DNA of 64,000 bases from Massilia sp. CF038. GTDB lineage: Bacteria; Pseudomonadota; Gammaproteobacteria; Burkholderiales; Burkholderiaceae_D. The stretch spans positions 496,001 through 560,000 of the forward strand of contig NZ_FQWU01000001.1 of the NCBI RefSeq assembly GCF_900129765.1, read 5' to 3'. Each line of letters begins with the position of its first letter. Within the stretch, counting starts at the first letter, position 1. The notes beneath the pieces were generated by a model. The model saw only the letters and a list, made by a program, of their open reading frames with translations, was not told where the DNA came from and ran no database searches. Positions 43,674 through 52,038 of this stretch are shown here, in pieces. The translations under genes were made by a program, and so were the position numbers.

Positions 43674-46673
43674 TTAATGACGGGTGGTGTCCACCTGGAT
43701 CAGCGGCTCGTCCACTTGCGGTGGCAGCGGCTTGCGCTCGCGTGGCACACGCACTGGTGCTGCTGCCTGGGCTGCCGCTTCCTGCGCTGCACGCAGCTTT
43801 TCAGGATTGGTCGCTGCCAGGGTCAGGCCGGCCGAGCTCAGGATCTCGTTCAGGTCCGCAGCTGGCTTGATGACCGGCTGAACGGCAACGGGGGCTGGAG
43901 CAGGTGCAGGTGCTGCCGCAACAGGCGCTGGTGCCGGAGCAGGCGCAGGCGCAGGCGCAGGAACTGGAGCAACTTCAGCCACAGGTTCCGGATCAGGCTG
44001 CGCTTCCGGCGTGAAGATGGTCTGCTCCACGATCGGTGCCGCTGGTGCCGGTACTGCTTCGGCCACTGGCGCTGGTGCAGCAACAGGTGCCGCAACCGGT
44101 GCCACAACTGCCGGAGCAACTTCTGCCACTGGCACTGGCGTGTATTCCGACACTGGCACTGGTGCTGGTGCTGGTGCAGGCGCCGCCACTGGTGCTGGCG
44201 CAACTTCTGCTACCACCGGTGCTGGCACGGCTTCTGCCACAACCGGTGCCGCTTTTACTTCCACTGGCGCAGCTTCGACGGCAACAACGTCATTCTCACC
44301 GGCGTCGTTATCAGCGCTGTCGACGCCTTCGGCGCCCTCAACACCCTCGACACCTTCGCGGTCACGACGGTTGCGGTTGCGGCCACCGCGGCGGCGGCGG
44401 CGGCGTGGCTCATCGCCACCGGCTTCGACTTCGATTTCTTCGCCGTTCGGGCCGATCGTGGTGATCATTTTCGGCACTGGCGCGACTTCAGGCTCGCCAA
44501 CAACACCGGCTTGCACTGCTGCTGCAACCGGCGCTACCGCCAATTCGTCGCTCTTGCTTTCGGCAACCGGGGTACGGTAGTCGGCACGCTCGCGCGGTGG
44601 ACGCGGGGTGCGTTCCGGACGCTCGCCACGCTCTGGGCGCTCGCCGCGTTCGGCACGCGGTGCTGGCGCTGCTGCGGTATCGGCCTGCTCGCGCGGCTCG
44701 CGTGGCTCACGCGGTGGGCGCGGCGGACGCGGCGGACGGGCTGGCTTGTCGGTATCGACTGCCTTGGCGCTGTCTTCCGCACCATTGGCTTTGACCGGCT
44801 CGCGTTCTTCGCGTTCACGGCCACCTTGCTTGCCACCGCGGCTGCGGCCGCGTGGGCCACGGCCGTTGCGGTCGCCGCCATTGCGGTCTTCCTTGGCGGC
44901 TGGCTTGGCTGGCGCGACAGGCGCGACCACCGGTGCTGGTGCTTCTTCCTTGCCGAAGAACAGGTTCTTGAGCTTGGTGAAGAAACCTTCTTCCGCTGGC
45001 GCGGTCAGAACTGGCACAGGTGCAGCAACTGGCTTGGCCACTTCGGTACGGTCCACCACAGGTGCGGGCTGGGCCGGGGTAATGGTCTTGACAACCGCTT
45101 CCTGGCGCGGCTTGGCTTCTTCCTTCTGGCGCTTGCTGTAAGCCATGTCGGTTTCAGCCTGCTCGGCCAGGCTGTAGCTGGCCTGGCTGTCTTCGAGGCG
45201 CGGATCGTCATGCTTGATGCGCTCGAGCTTGTAATGCGGGGTATCCAGGTGCTTGTTCGGGATCAGAATCACGCTGATGCGGTGACGGTTCTCGATCTTC
45301 AGCACTTCGCCACGCTTTTCGTTGAGCAGGAAGGCGGCCACGTCGACCGGTACCTGTACGTGAATGGTGGCCGAGTTTTCCTTCATTGCTTCTTCCTGGA
45401 TGATGCGCAGGACTTGCAATGCGGACGATTCGGTATCGCGGATGTGGCCGGTGCCCGAGCAGCGCGGGCAGGTTACGTGGCTGCCTTCGGACAGCGACGG
45501 ACGCAGGCGCTGGCGCGACAGTTCCATCAGGCCGAAGCGGGAAATCTTGCCCATCTGGACGCGTGCACGGTCGTGGTGCAGGGCGTCTTTCAGGCGCGTT
45601 TCCACCTCGCGCTGGTTCTTGGCCACTTCCATGTCGATGAAGTCGATCACGATCAGGCCGCCCAGGTCGCGCAGGCGCAGCTGGCGGGCCACTTCTTCGG
45701 CCGCTTCGCAGTTGGTATTAAAGGCGGTCGTTTCGATGTCCGAACCGCGCGTGGCGCGGGCCGAGTTGACGTCGACCGAGACCAGCGCTTCAGTATGGTC
45801 GATCACGATGGCGCCGCCCGATGGCAGCGGCACGGTGCGCGCGTAGGCGGTTTCGATCTGGTGTTCGATCTGGAAGCGCGAGAACAGTGGCACATCGTCG
45901 CTGTAACGCTTTACGCGGTGCAGCATGTCCGGCATCACGTGGCTCATGAACTGATGCGCCTGCTCGTAGATGTCGTCGGTATCGATCAGGATTTCGCCGA
46001 TATCAGGCTGGAAGTAGTCGCGAATGGCGCGGATCACCAGCGACGATTCCTGGTAAATCAGGAACGCGCCCGGGGCCGATTTGCCGGCGCCTTCGATGGC
46101 ACGCCACAGTTGCATCAGGTAGTTCAAGTCCCACTGCAGTTCTTCGACATTGCGGCCGATGCCTGCGGTGCGGGCAATCACCGACATGCCTTGCGGCAGA
46201 TCGAGCTTGTCCATGGTTTCGCGCAGTTCCTGGCGCTCTTCGCCTTCCACCCGGCGCGATACACCGCCACCGCGCGGGTTATTTGGCATCAGCACCAGAT
46301 AGCGGCCGGCCAGCGACACGAACGAGGTCAGGGCAGCGCCCTTGTTGCCGCGCTCTTCTTTTTCGACCTGGACCATGATTTCCTGGCCTTCGCGCAGCGC
46401 TTCCTTGACCGACGCATTGCGTACATCGACGCCTTCGCGGAAATAGGTGCGGGCGACTTCCTTGAATGGCAGGAAACCGTGGCGATCTTCACCGTAGCTG
46501 ACGAAGCAGGCTTCGAGCGAAGGCTCGATGCGGGTGATGACACCTTTGTAGATATTCGATTTGCGCTGTTCGCGCCCTGCGGTTTCGATATCGATATCGA
46601 TCAGTTTCTGACCGTCGACAATCGCGACGCGCAATTCTTCCTGCTGCGTCGCGTTAAACAACATGCGTTTCAT
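43674..46673 (-). CDS. rne: Ribonuclease E
   Basis: 999 residues. The catalytic half starts MKRMLFNATQQEELRVAIVD, has an S1 domain (~35-118), and carries the metal-binding aspartates in LVSVDVNSARATRG (Asp301) and GLIVIDFIDMEV (Asp344). The zinc-link CPRCSGTGHIRD holds the tetramer together. The C-terminal ~480 residues are low-complexity: Arg/Gly-rich and Arg/Pro-rich RNA-binding patches, then a long Ala/Pro/Val/Glu-rich tail ending in VDEPLIQVDTTRH. RNase E starts mRNA decay and processes rRNA and tRNA. The tail differs entirely from that of E. coli and would carry any partner-binding sites. The gene is divergent from rluC. Confidence 0.97.
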   Translation of the reverse strand: MKRMLFNATQQEELRVAIVDGQKLIDIDIETAGREQRKSNIYKGVITRIEPSLEACFVSYGEDRHGFLPFKEVARTYFREGVDVRNASVKEALREGQEIMVQVEKEERGNKGAALTSFVSLAGRYLVLMPNNPRGGGVSRRVEGEERQELRETMDKLDLPQGMSVIARTAGIGRNVEELQWDLNYLMQLWRAIEGAGKSAPGAFLIYQESSLVIRAIRDYFQPDIGEILIDTDDIYEQAHQFMSHVMPDMLHRVKRYSDDVPLFSRFQIEHQIETAYARTVPLPSGGAIVIDHTEALVSVDVNSARATRGSDIETTAFNTNCEAAEEVARQLRLRDLGGLIVIDFIDMEVAKNQREVETRLKDALHHDRARVQMGKISRFGLMELSRQRLRPSLSEGSHVTCPRCSGTGHIRDTESSALQVLRIIQEEAMKENSATIHVQVPVDVAAFLLNEKRGEVLKIENRHRISVILIPNKHLDTPHYKLERIKHDDPRLEDSQASYSLAEQAETDMAYSKRQKEEAKPRQEAVVKTITPAQPAPVVDRTEVAKPVAAPVPVLTAPAEEGFFTKLKNLFFGKEEAPAPVVAPVAPAKPAAKEDRNGGDRNGRGPRGRSRGGKQGGREREEREPVKANGAEDSAKAVDTDKPARPPRPPRPPREPREPREQADTAAAPAPRAERGERPERGERPERTPRPPRERADYRTPVAESKSDELAVAPVAAAVQAGVVGEPEVAPVPKMITTIGPNGEEIEVEAGGDEPRRRRRRGGRNRNRRDREGVEGVEGAEGVDSADNDAGENDVVAVEAAPVEVKAAPVVAEAVPAPVVAEVAPAPVAAPAPAPAPVPVSEYTPVPVAEVAPAVVAPVAAPVAAPAPVAEAVPAPAAPIVEQTIFTPEAQPDPEPVAEVAPVPAPAPAPAPAPAPVAAAPAPAPAPVAVQPVIKPAADLNEILSSAGLTLAATNPEKLRAAQEAAAQAAAPVRVPRERKPLPPQVDEPLIQVDTTRH

Positions 46674-47361
46674 TTTTATAAACTCCGTGGCCCGCGGGCC
46701 ATTCTAGTGCCGCTCTTGTCAGGGGCGGCGAAAAGTACAGGGGATGTACGCTAGAAGGGGAGAGCTGGAGGGTGGGTATGCCTTTACGTACGGCGCAGCG
46801 ACGCTAAAGCATCGCGGCCGCAACAGGGCGCAGTGAGGTCGATCGACATGCCGAGTGCACGCATCACCTGCAACTTTACTGTACCTACCAAGTCAGAGAC
46901 CGGGGCGCAGACCGAGCCAGGCGGTGAGCAATTCAGTGAGCCAGACCGTCGCCAGCGAACATACCAAGACTTCGATTCCCAGGCCTATGCTGCAGCCTTT
47001 ATTCTCAAGCCTTCAGTATGAGGCTTACTTCGGGTCGGGCGAAAACGACAAGCGTTATCGACACCAACATCCGGCGAGCTGGAACAACGAGCCAGCTTGC
47101 CAGTACTTATCCTTACAATTCCAGGCAATCCAATTCAGCAGCCATGCGCGCTATCCGATTACAACAACGGTGCAACCTTGACCCGCGCAGAACTGTGCAT
47201 ACACATTTTTTCCATCGAATTTGCAATTTGGCGAGGCCGATGGAGACGCCCCTGTGTAAAATATCGTTTTAATTCTTACACCAGCAGAGGTTTGACCGCC
47301 GCCTGTCGATTATATATTCAAAATGAAGGACTTAGAGAGAATTTCTGGGAAGACAGAGCAA
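46674..47361. other. Divergent rne/rluC intergenic region
   Basis: 688 bp between the two starts. No gene is supported. The side next to rne probably holds a long 5' leader, because in E. coli RNase E controls its own mRNA through such a leader; no specific hairpin homologous to it could be identified by eye. The side next to rluC is AT-rich and holds the candidate rluC promoter. Confidence 0.4.
47292..47318 (+). promoter_or_regulatory. Candidate rluC promoter
   Basis: TTGACC (47292-47297) is followed by the AT-rich TATATATT with TATATT at 47313-47318, a 15-bp spacer that is shorter than usual. A start near 47325 would fit translation from the ATG at 47362 rather than that at 47323. Confidence 0.4.
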
Positions 47362-48369
47362 ATGAAGATGCAAAGCGTTATTCCCCCTTCATCCCCGACG
47401 GCGCATCAACCGGTCCAGCCGCAAGCCACCTTTGTTACCATCGCCGAAGACGATGCGGGACAGAGAATCGATAATTATCTGCTGCGGGTCTGCAAAGGCG
47501 TCCCGAAAAGCCATATTTACCGCATCCTGCGTTCCGGGGAAGTCCGCGTCAACAAGGGCCGGATTGACCAGCTGTATCGCCTGGAACTGGGCGACGTGGT
47601 GCGGATTCCACCAGTCCGTATTGCCGAAAAAGCATCTACAGCACCGGTGCCCGGCGCCGAATTCACGATTTTGCACGAAGATAGCCACATTCTGGTCATC
47701 GACAAGCCTTGCGGCGTGGCGGTCCATGGGGGTTCCGGCGTCTCATACGGGGTCATCGAGCAACTGCGCGCCGCGCGGCCCGATGCCAAGTTCCTGGAAC
47801 TGGTCCATCGCCTCGACCGCGAAACCTCTGGTCTGCTGATGCTGGCAAAAAAGCGTTCGGCGCTCACCAATCTGCATGAACAGATGCGGGACGGCCTGAC
47901 CGACAAGCGCTATCTGACGCTGGTCTACGGTGACTGGAAGAATGCGCGACAGCATGTAAAATTGCCGCTGCATAAATTTACGACGCCGGAAGGGGAGCGC
48001 CGGGTGTGCGTGCAGGCGGGCGGCATGGAGTCGCACACGGTATTCACCTTGCTGCGTAAATTCAGCCAGTTCGCCTTGCTGGAAGCCGAGCTGAAGACTG
48101 GGCGCACGCACCAGATTCGGGTTCATACGGCCTCGTCGGGCTATCCCATCGCTGGTGACGATAAATACGGCGATTTTGCGCTTAACCGCGTGCTGCTGAA
48201 GGCCGATGCCACGCGCGGCGCGCTGAAACGCATGTTCCTGCACGCGCACCAGATTACGTTTACCCATCCCGAAAGCGGTAAGCCGATGACACTCAATGCA
48301 CCGCTGGCCGGTGAATTGGAGCGTTTCTTGCTAAGCTTGGGGAAACCTTTAACGACACCGGCGCGCTGA
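47362..48369 (+). CDS. rluC: 23S rRNA pseudouridine synthase (RluC type)
   Basis: 335 residues from the ATG at 47362; the ATG at 47323 would add 13 residues but has no ribosome site and falls almost at the predicted transcription start. An S4 domain (GQRIDNYLLRVCKGVPKSH) precedes the RluA-type catalytic domain with the active Asp in LVHRLDRETSGLLMLAKK, then RYLTLVYGDW and LKTGRTHQIRVH. RluC modifies positions 955, 2504 and 2580 of E. coli 23S rRNA. Divergent rne/rluC pairing is classical in proteobacteria. It heads a rightward run with the HAD, Rieske and S49 genes. Confidence 0.93.
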   Translation: MKMQSVIPPSSPTAHQPVQPQATFVTIAEDDAGQRIDNYLLRVCKGVPKSHIYRILRSGEVRVNKGRIDQLYRLELGDVVRIPPVRIAEKASTAPVPGAEFTILHEDSHILVIDKPCGVAVHGGSGVSYGVIEQLRAARPDAKFLELVHRLDRETSGLLMLAKKRSALTNLHEQMRDGLTDKRYLTLVYGDWKNARQHVKLPLHKFTTPEGERRVCVQAGGMESHTVFTLLRKFSQFALLEAELKTGRTHQIRVHTASSGYPIAGDDKYGDFALNRVLLKADATRGALKRMFLHAHQITFTHPESGKPMTLNAPLAGELERFLLSLGKPLTTPAR

Positions 48370-48426
48370 CCAGCGTGCGCCGGCCACATCCAGACAGGAG
48401 CCGGCGCGTCACCGCAGCCGGATAAG

Positions 48427-49086
48427 ATGGCAAGAAAGCAATATGATCTGATCGTGTTCGATTGGGATGGGACCTTGATGGACAGCACGTCCACCATCGT
48501 CAAATGCATTCAGGCAGCGGCGCGCGACCTCGGTTTGCCGATTCCCCACGACGACGAAGCCTCGCACGTGATCGGCCTGGGCTTGCACGAAGCCATGCAG
48601 GCGGTGATGCCCAACATCGAACCGGCGCTGTACCCGCGCATGGTGGAGCGCTACCGCTTCCATTACCTGTCCAAGGACCACGAACTGGTGCTGTTTGACG
48701 GCGTGCGCCCGATGCTCAACGAATTGTCCCAGGAAGGCTATTTCCTGGCCGTCGCCACGGGCAAGAGCCGGGTCGGTCTGAACCGCGCTTTGAATGCGGT
48801 GGGCCTGCTATCCCTGTTCGATGCCACCCGTTGCGCCGATGAGACATTCTCCAAGCCGCACCCCGCGATGCTGCAAGAATTGACGCGCGAACTGGGTCAG
48901 GATTTGCGGCGCACCGTCATGATTGGCGACACCACCCACGATTTACTGATGGCAAATAACGCGGGCGCGGCCGGGATTGCGGTCCAGTATGGCGCCCATC
49001 CGCACGAACAACTGCACGCGTGCAATCCTGTGTATTCCGCCGAAACCGTGGCCCAGCTGCATCAGTGGCTGAGCGAGAACGCTTGA
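48427..49086 (+). CDS. HAD-family phosphatase (phosphoglycolate phosphatase-like)
   Basis: 219 residues. HAD motif I is DLIVFDWDGTLMDS, motif II is in LAVATGKSRVGL, and motifs III/IV lie in FSKPHPAMLQEL and VMIGDTTHDLLMANNAGAAG. A cap domain of the Gph/PGMB type lies between I and II. It probably dephosphorylates a small sugar phosphate or nucleotide; the substrate is not predictable. It follows rluC by 57 bp and its stop overlaps the ATG of the Rieske gene (TGATG). Confidence 0.9.
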   Translation: MARKQYDLIVFDWDGTLMDSTSTIVKCIQAAARDLGLPIPHDDEASHVIGLGLHEAMQAVMPNIEPALYPRMVERYRFHYLSKDHELVLFDGVRPMLNELSQEGYFLAVATGKSRVGLNRALNAVGLLSLFDATRCADETFSKPHPAMLQELTRELGQDLRRTVMIGDTTHDLLMANNAGAAGIAVQYGAHPHEQLHACNPVYSAETVAQLHQWLSENA

Positions 49087-49466
49087 TGGCCGAGGCCAGC
49101 GACAGCGCGCAGCTGATCTGCCCTTCCGAGCAAGTGCTCGAAGGCGGCAAGGGCGTGCGCTTTGCCGTCAGCGCCTTTGGCGACAAGGCCACCGGCTTCG
49201 TGGTGCGCTACGGCGGTCAGGTGTACGCCTATCTGAACCGCTGCGCCCACGTACCGATCGAACTGGATTGGGCCGAAGGCGAATTCTTCGAGTCGAGCGG
49301 GCTGTATCTGATGTGCGCGACCCACGGCGCCATTTACGTTCCCGACAGCGGGTTTTGCGCTGGCGGACCGTGCAAAGGCGGCCGCTTGCGTCCCATCCAG
49401 GTACGCGAAGAACACGGTAATGTGTACTGGACGCCGGATGAATTTATCAAAGCACTGGCACAATAA
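49086..49466 (+). CDS. Rieske [2Fe-2S] domain protein
   Basis: 126 residues from the ATG at 49086. The Rieske ligands are Cys and His in LNRCAHVPIELD and the second pair in LMCATHGAIYVP, the CxH...CxxH pattern of ferredoxin-like Rieske proteins, with GFCAGGPCKGGRLRPI after it. It is a small soluble protein without an oxygenase catalytic domain, so it is likely an electron carrier or assembly factor. In related genomes it accompanies the same HAD and S49 protease genes. The partner is not evident. Confidence 0.9.
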   Translation: MAEASDSAQLICPSEQVLEGGKGVRFAVSAFGDKATGFVVRYGGQVYAYLNRCAHVPIELDWAEGEFFESSGLYLMCATHGAIYVPDSGFCAGGPCKGGRLRPIQVREEHGNVYWTPDEFIKALAQ

Positions 49467-49493
49467 CAGGCAAGACCTTTAACAAAGCACACT

Positions 49494-50498
49494 ATGAGCG
49501 ATACACCCGGCAATCAACCGCAGGCACCAGCGCCTGCCAGCATTCCCGCACCCGTCCAGGGCAGCTGGGAACGCGAGACGCTGGAAAAACTGGTGTTCGC
49601 CACCGTCAAGGAGCAGCGCGCCGCGCGGCGCTGGGGCATTTTCTTCAAGATGAGCTTTCTGCTGCTGGCCTTCTTTGCGCTGTGGTCGCTGTACGATTTC
49701 AACTTCACCGGTGCCGATGGCGAACTGCTGGGCAAGCACACGGCGCTCATTGAAATCAACGGCACCATCGAAGATGAAGGCAGCGGCTCGGCCGATGCCG
49801 TCATCCCTGCGCTGAACAAGGCATTTACCGATGTGGAATCGGTTGCGGTGGTCCTGCGCATCAACAGTCCTGGCGGCAGTCCCGTGCAGGCCGGCGCCAT
49901 TGTCGACGAGATCAATCGGCTCAAGCGCAGCTTCCCGACCAAGCCGGTGTACGTGGTGGTCGATGAAATATGTGCTTCAGGCGGGTATTACATTGCGGCC
50001 GCCGCCGACCAGATTTTTGTCAACAAGGCCAGCATCGTCGGCTCGGTGGGTGTGCTGATGGACGGCTTCGGTTTTACTGGCACCATGGAAAAACTCGGGG
50101 TCGAACGGCGCCTGCTCACGGCAGGCGAAAACAAGGGTTTCCTGGACCCGTTCAGCCCCCAGTCCGACAAGCACAAGGCGCATGCGCAAGCCATGCTCAA
50201 CGAAATTCACCAGCAGTTCATTGCAGTCGTGCGCGCTGGCCGTGGGAAGCGCCTGAAGGAAACACCTGAAACGTTTTCGGGCTTGTTCTGGAGTGGCGCG
50301 CGCGCCGTGGACATGGGACTGGCTGACGGCTTCGGCACGGTGGAAAGTGTGGCCCGCGATGTGATCAAGGTCGAGAATCTGGTCGACTATACAGCCCACG
50401 AAGGCTTGCCGGAACGGGTGCTGAAAAAGTTCGGCGCATCGGTCGGGCAGGGTGCGGTCAAATCGCTGTACCACGGCAGCAAACCGGCCCTGCGGTGA
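49494..50498 (+). CDS. sppA: S49-family signal peptide peptidase (SppA-like)
   Basis: 334 residues with one N-terminal membrane helix (~48-66, MSFLLLAFFALWSLYDF). The protease domain follows: VVLRINSPGGSPVQAGAI, the nucleophile in DEICASGGYYIAAAAD (Ser162), GSVGVLMDGFGFTGTMEKLG, and the general-base lysine in LLTAGENKGFLDPF (Lys214). It is the short form, half the length of E. coli SppA, and would act as an oligomer on signal peptides left in the membrane. It starts 27 bp after the Rieske gene and is the last coding gene of the run from rluC. Confidence 0.92.
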   Translation: MSDTPGNQPQAPAPASIPAPVQGSWERETLEKLVFATVKEQRAARRWGIFFKMSFLLLAFFALWSLYDFNFTGADGELLGKHTALIEINGTIEDEGSGSADAVIPALNKAFTDVESVAVVLRINSPGGSPVQAGAIVDEINRLKRSFPTKPVYVVVDEICASGGYYIAAAADQIFVNKASIVGSVGVLMDGFGFTGTMEKLGVERRLLTAGENKGFLDPFSPQSDKHKAHAQAMLNEIHQQFIAVVRAGRGKRLKETPETFSGLFWSGARAVDMGLADGFGTVESVARDVIKVENLVDYTAHEGLPERVLKKFGASVGQGAVKSLYHGSKPALR

Positions 50499-50519
50499 TC
50501 GATTGCGTCAATATTCTCC

Positions 50520-50547
50520 TTGAAAGTTCAGGCAGGTGTTCTATATT
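50520..50547 (+). promoter_or_regulatory. Sigma-70 promoter of the candidate small RNA
   Basis: TTGAAA (50520-50525), 16 bp, TATATT (50542-50547). It is 22 bp after the sppA stop and points to a start near 50554, with no gene downstream before the terminator at 50694-50730. Confidence 0.5.
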
Positions 50548-50553
50548 GGACCT

Positions 50554-50730
50554 GTAGTTCTTTCCAAGGGGGGCCGATATAAAAAGTAAATTGAGTGTTG
50601 GCAGCAATTTGTTCGAAATGAACTACTAACCGCATCATGGATGCGGCATAGAGAGAATTGATATTCCTCGCAAGTGTCTTCGCAAGAAGACGTGAAAACG
50701 ACGGTGCAATGCCGTCGTTTTCATTTTTGT
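50554..50730 (+). ncRNA. Candidate small RNA, ~177 nt
   Basis: The stretch runs from a promoter-like pair to a strong intrinsic terminator and encodes no credible protein. It contains two short hairpins before the terminator: CCGCATC-atg-GATGCGG at about 50630-50647 and GTCTTC-gcaa-GAAGAC at about 50676-50691. AAGGGGGG near 50567 resembles a ribosome site but is not followed by a start codon at useful distance. It could also be the 3' untranslated end of the sppA transcript. No known RNA family is recognised. Confidence 0.4.
50694..50730 (+). terminator. Rho-independent terminator downstream of sppA
   Basis: Perfect 11-bp stem GAAAACGACGG (50694-50704) with CCGTCGTTTTC (50712-50722), 7-nt loop, followed by ATTTTTGT. 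Confidence 0.88.
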
Positions 50731-51253
50731 GGAAGGGAAATGGCTCGGCGCGCGGCGCGTTCTGTTCAGCGTGCGCAGCTGCTGGCGCAGGGCAGGCAGG
50801 GTGCGCTGTCCCATGCGGACCAGCCGCATGCCGCAGGCGCGCAAGCGTTGCCTTCCTGCGCAAAGCCACCCATTGCCATCCATGCTGCCAGATCGCGCTG
50901 GGCGCGCGCCAGGTGGCGTGCCTGCGGCGACACCCGGGTCTGATCGCGCGGCAAGCTCGCTGCCGGCGCGCTACCACGCCAGCGCGCAATCGCGGCCCGG
51001 GTCAGTTGCAATGCAGATAATTCGGCACTTCGGGCTTGCGCCTGGGCCATCGTGCTGGCGTTGCTTGTCATGTTGCCATCCTCGCTCTGAGTCACCGCAT
51101 ATTCTGGGAAAAGCCTAGGGAATCGTGAGAGGTGCGTTAGGCCGATTCCTAATGATGCTTCAGTGTATCGACGGGAATACGGGTGCGTTTGATCTTTGTC
51201 AAAGGCCCTGTGCTTTGCTTCCTGAAATCCTACCCCTAAGGAAAACTCCTACC

Positions 51254-51283
51254 CTGTCAGGCCAGAGCAGCATCTGGTACAGT
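51254..51283 (+). promoter_or_regulatory. Extended -10 promoter immediately before rsuA
   Basis: CTGTCA (51254-51259), 18 bp, TACAGT (51278-51283), preceded by TGG as an extended -10. The start of transcription would fall within about two bases of the rsuA ATG at 51292, implying a leaderless message; no ribosome site is visible upstream of that ATG. Confidence 0.5.
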
Positions 51284-51291
51284 CTCGCCTT

Positions 51292-52038
51292 ATGAGTAAA
51301 TTATCCTTAGACCGGATCTTGCAATCGCAAGGCTTCGGTACCCGCAAATATTGCCGCGCCCTGGTCGACGATGGCGAGGTCGCCATTGGCGGCGTGGTGC
51401 AGACCAGCTACAAGGCCAGCATCGATACCGACGGCCTGGTGCTGACCGTGTTCGACGAAGAATGGGTCTACCGCGAGCATGTATATATCGCGCTGCACAA
51501 GCCGGCCAATTTCGAGTGTTCGCGCAAGCCCAGCCACCACCCCGGCGTGCTGACCCTGCTTCCAGAACAATTTACCTGGCGCGAAGTGCAGCCCGTCGGG
51601 CGGCTCGATCACGATACCACCGGCATGCTGCTCATGTCCGACGACGGGCCCTTCATCCACGCGCAATCGTCGCCCAAACGGCACGTGCCGAAAATTTATC
51701 AGGCCACCACCGAGGCGCCCGTCCGTGCCGAACTGGTGAGCGCGCTGCTGGCCGGCGTCAAGCTGCACGACGAGCCCGCGCCGCTGGCCGCGCTGACCTG
51801 CATCGAGCGCGGCCCGCACCAGCTCGAGATCGTGCTGGAACAAGGCAAGTACCACCAGGTCAAGCGCATGCTGGCTGCCGCCGGCAACCATTGCACGGCG
51901 CTGCACCGTTCGGCCATTGGTGGCCTGACACTCGATTCGCTTGGCATTGCCGAGGGCGAGTGGTGTTATCTGACGGCAGCACAACTGGCGCTGCTCGCGC
52001 CTGGCATGCCGGCAACGGAAGCCACGGATCCGACATGA
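51292..52038 (+). CDS. rsuA: 16S rRNA pseudouridine(516) synthase family protein
   Basis: 248 residues. An S4 domain (LDRILQSQGFGTRKYCRALV) precedes the catalytic domain with Asp in PVGRLDHDTTGMLLMSDDG, then HVPKIYQATTEAPV and EQGKYHQVKRMLAAAGNHC, characteristic of RsuA. The enzyme modifies U516 of 16S rRNA. RluB/E/F family members are the main alternative, but the sequence around GKYHQVKRM favours RsuA. Its stop overlaps the ATG of the FAH-family gene (ATGA). The ATG seems to lie at the 5' end of its own mRNA. Confidence 0.9.
   Translation: MSKLSLDRILQSQGFGTRKYCRALVDDGEVAIGGVVQTSYKASIDTDGLVLTVFDEEWVYREHVYIALHKPANFECSRKPSHHPGVLTLLPEQFTWREVQPVGRLDHDTTGMLLMSDDGPFIHAQSSPKRHVPKIYQATTEAPVRAELVSALLAGVKLHDEPAPLAALTCIERGPHQLEIVLEQGKYHQVKRMLAAAGNHCTALHRSAIGGLTLDSLGIAEGEWCYLTAAQLALLAPGMPATEATDPT

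Larger units (their letters stand above)
50499..51291. other. Intergenic region between sppA and rsuA
   Basis: 793 bp. It contains the candidate small-RNA unit (50520-50730) and the rsuA promoter. On the minus strand 50766-51071 is an open frame (MTSNASTMAQAQARSAELSA...) with GAGGATGG before its ATG, but its C-terminal half is Ala/Cys/Pro-rich and not protein-like; I do not call it as a gene. The sequence 51120-51250 shows nothing I can name. Confidence 0.4.

Noticed and set aside
42336-46754. A 1472-codon open frame on the + strand opposite rne and chrA
   Set aside because: It is the antisense shadow of two well-supported genes in GC-rich DNA, and the translation is Arg/His/Cys/Trp-rich with no family motifs.
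50766-51095. Small gene on the minus strand between sppA and rsuA
   Set aside because: The start has a fair ribosome site, but the C-terminal half is Ala/Cys/Pro-rich and not protein-like; evidence is too weak for a call.
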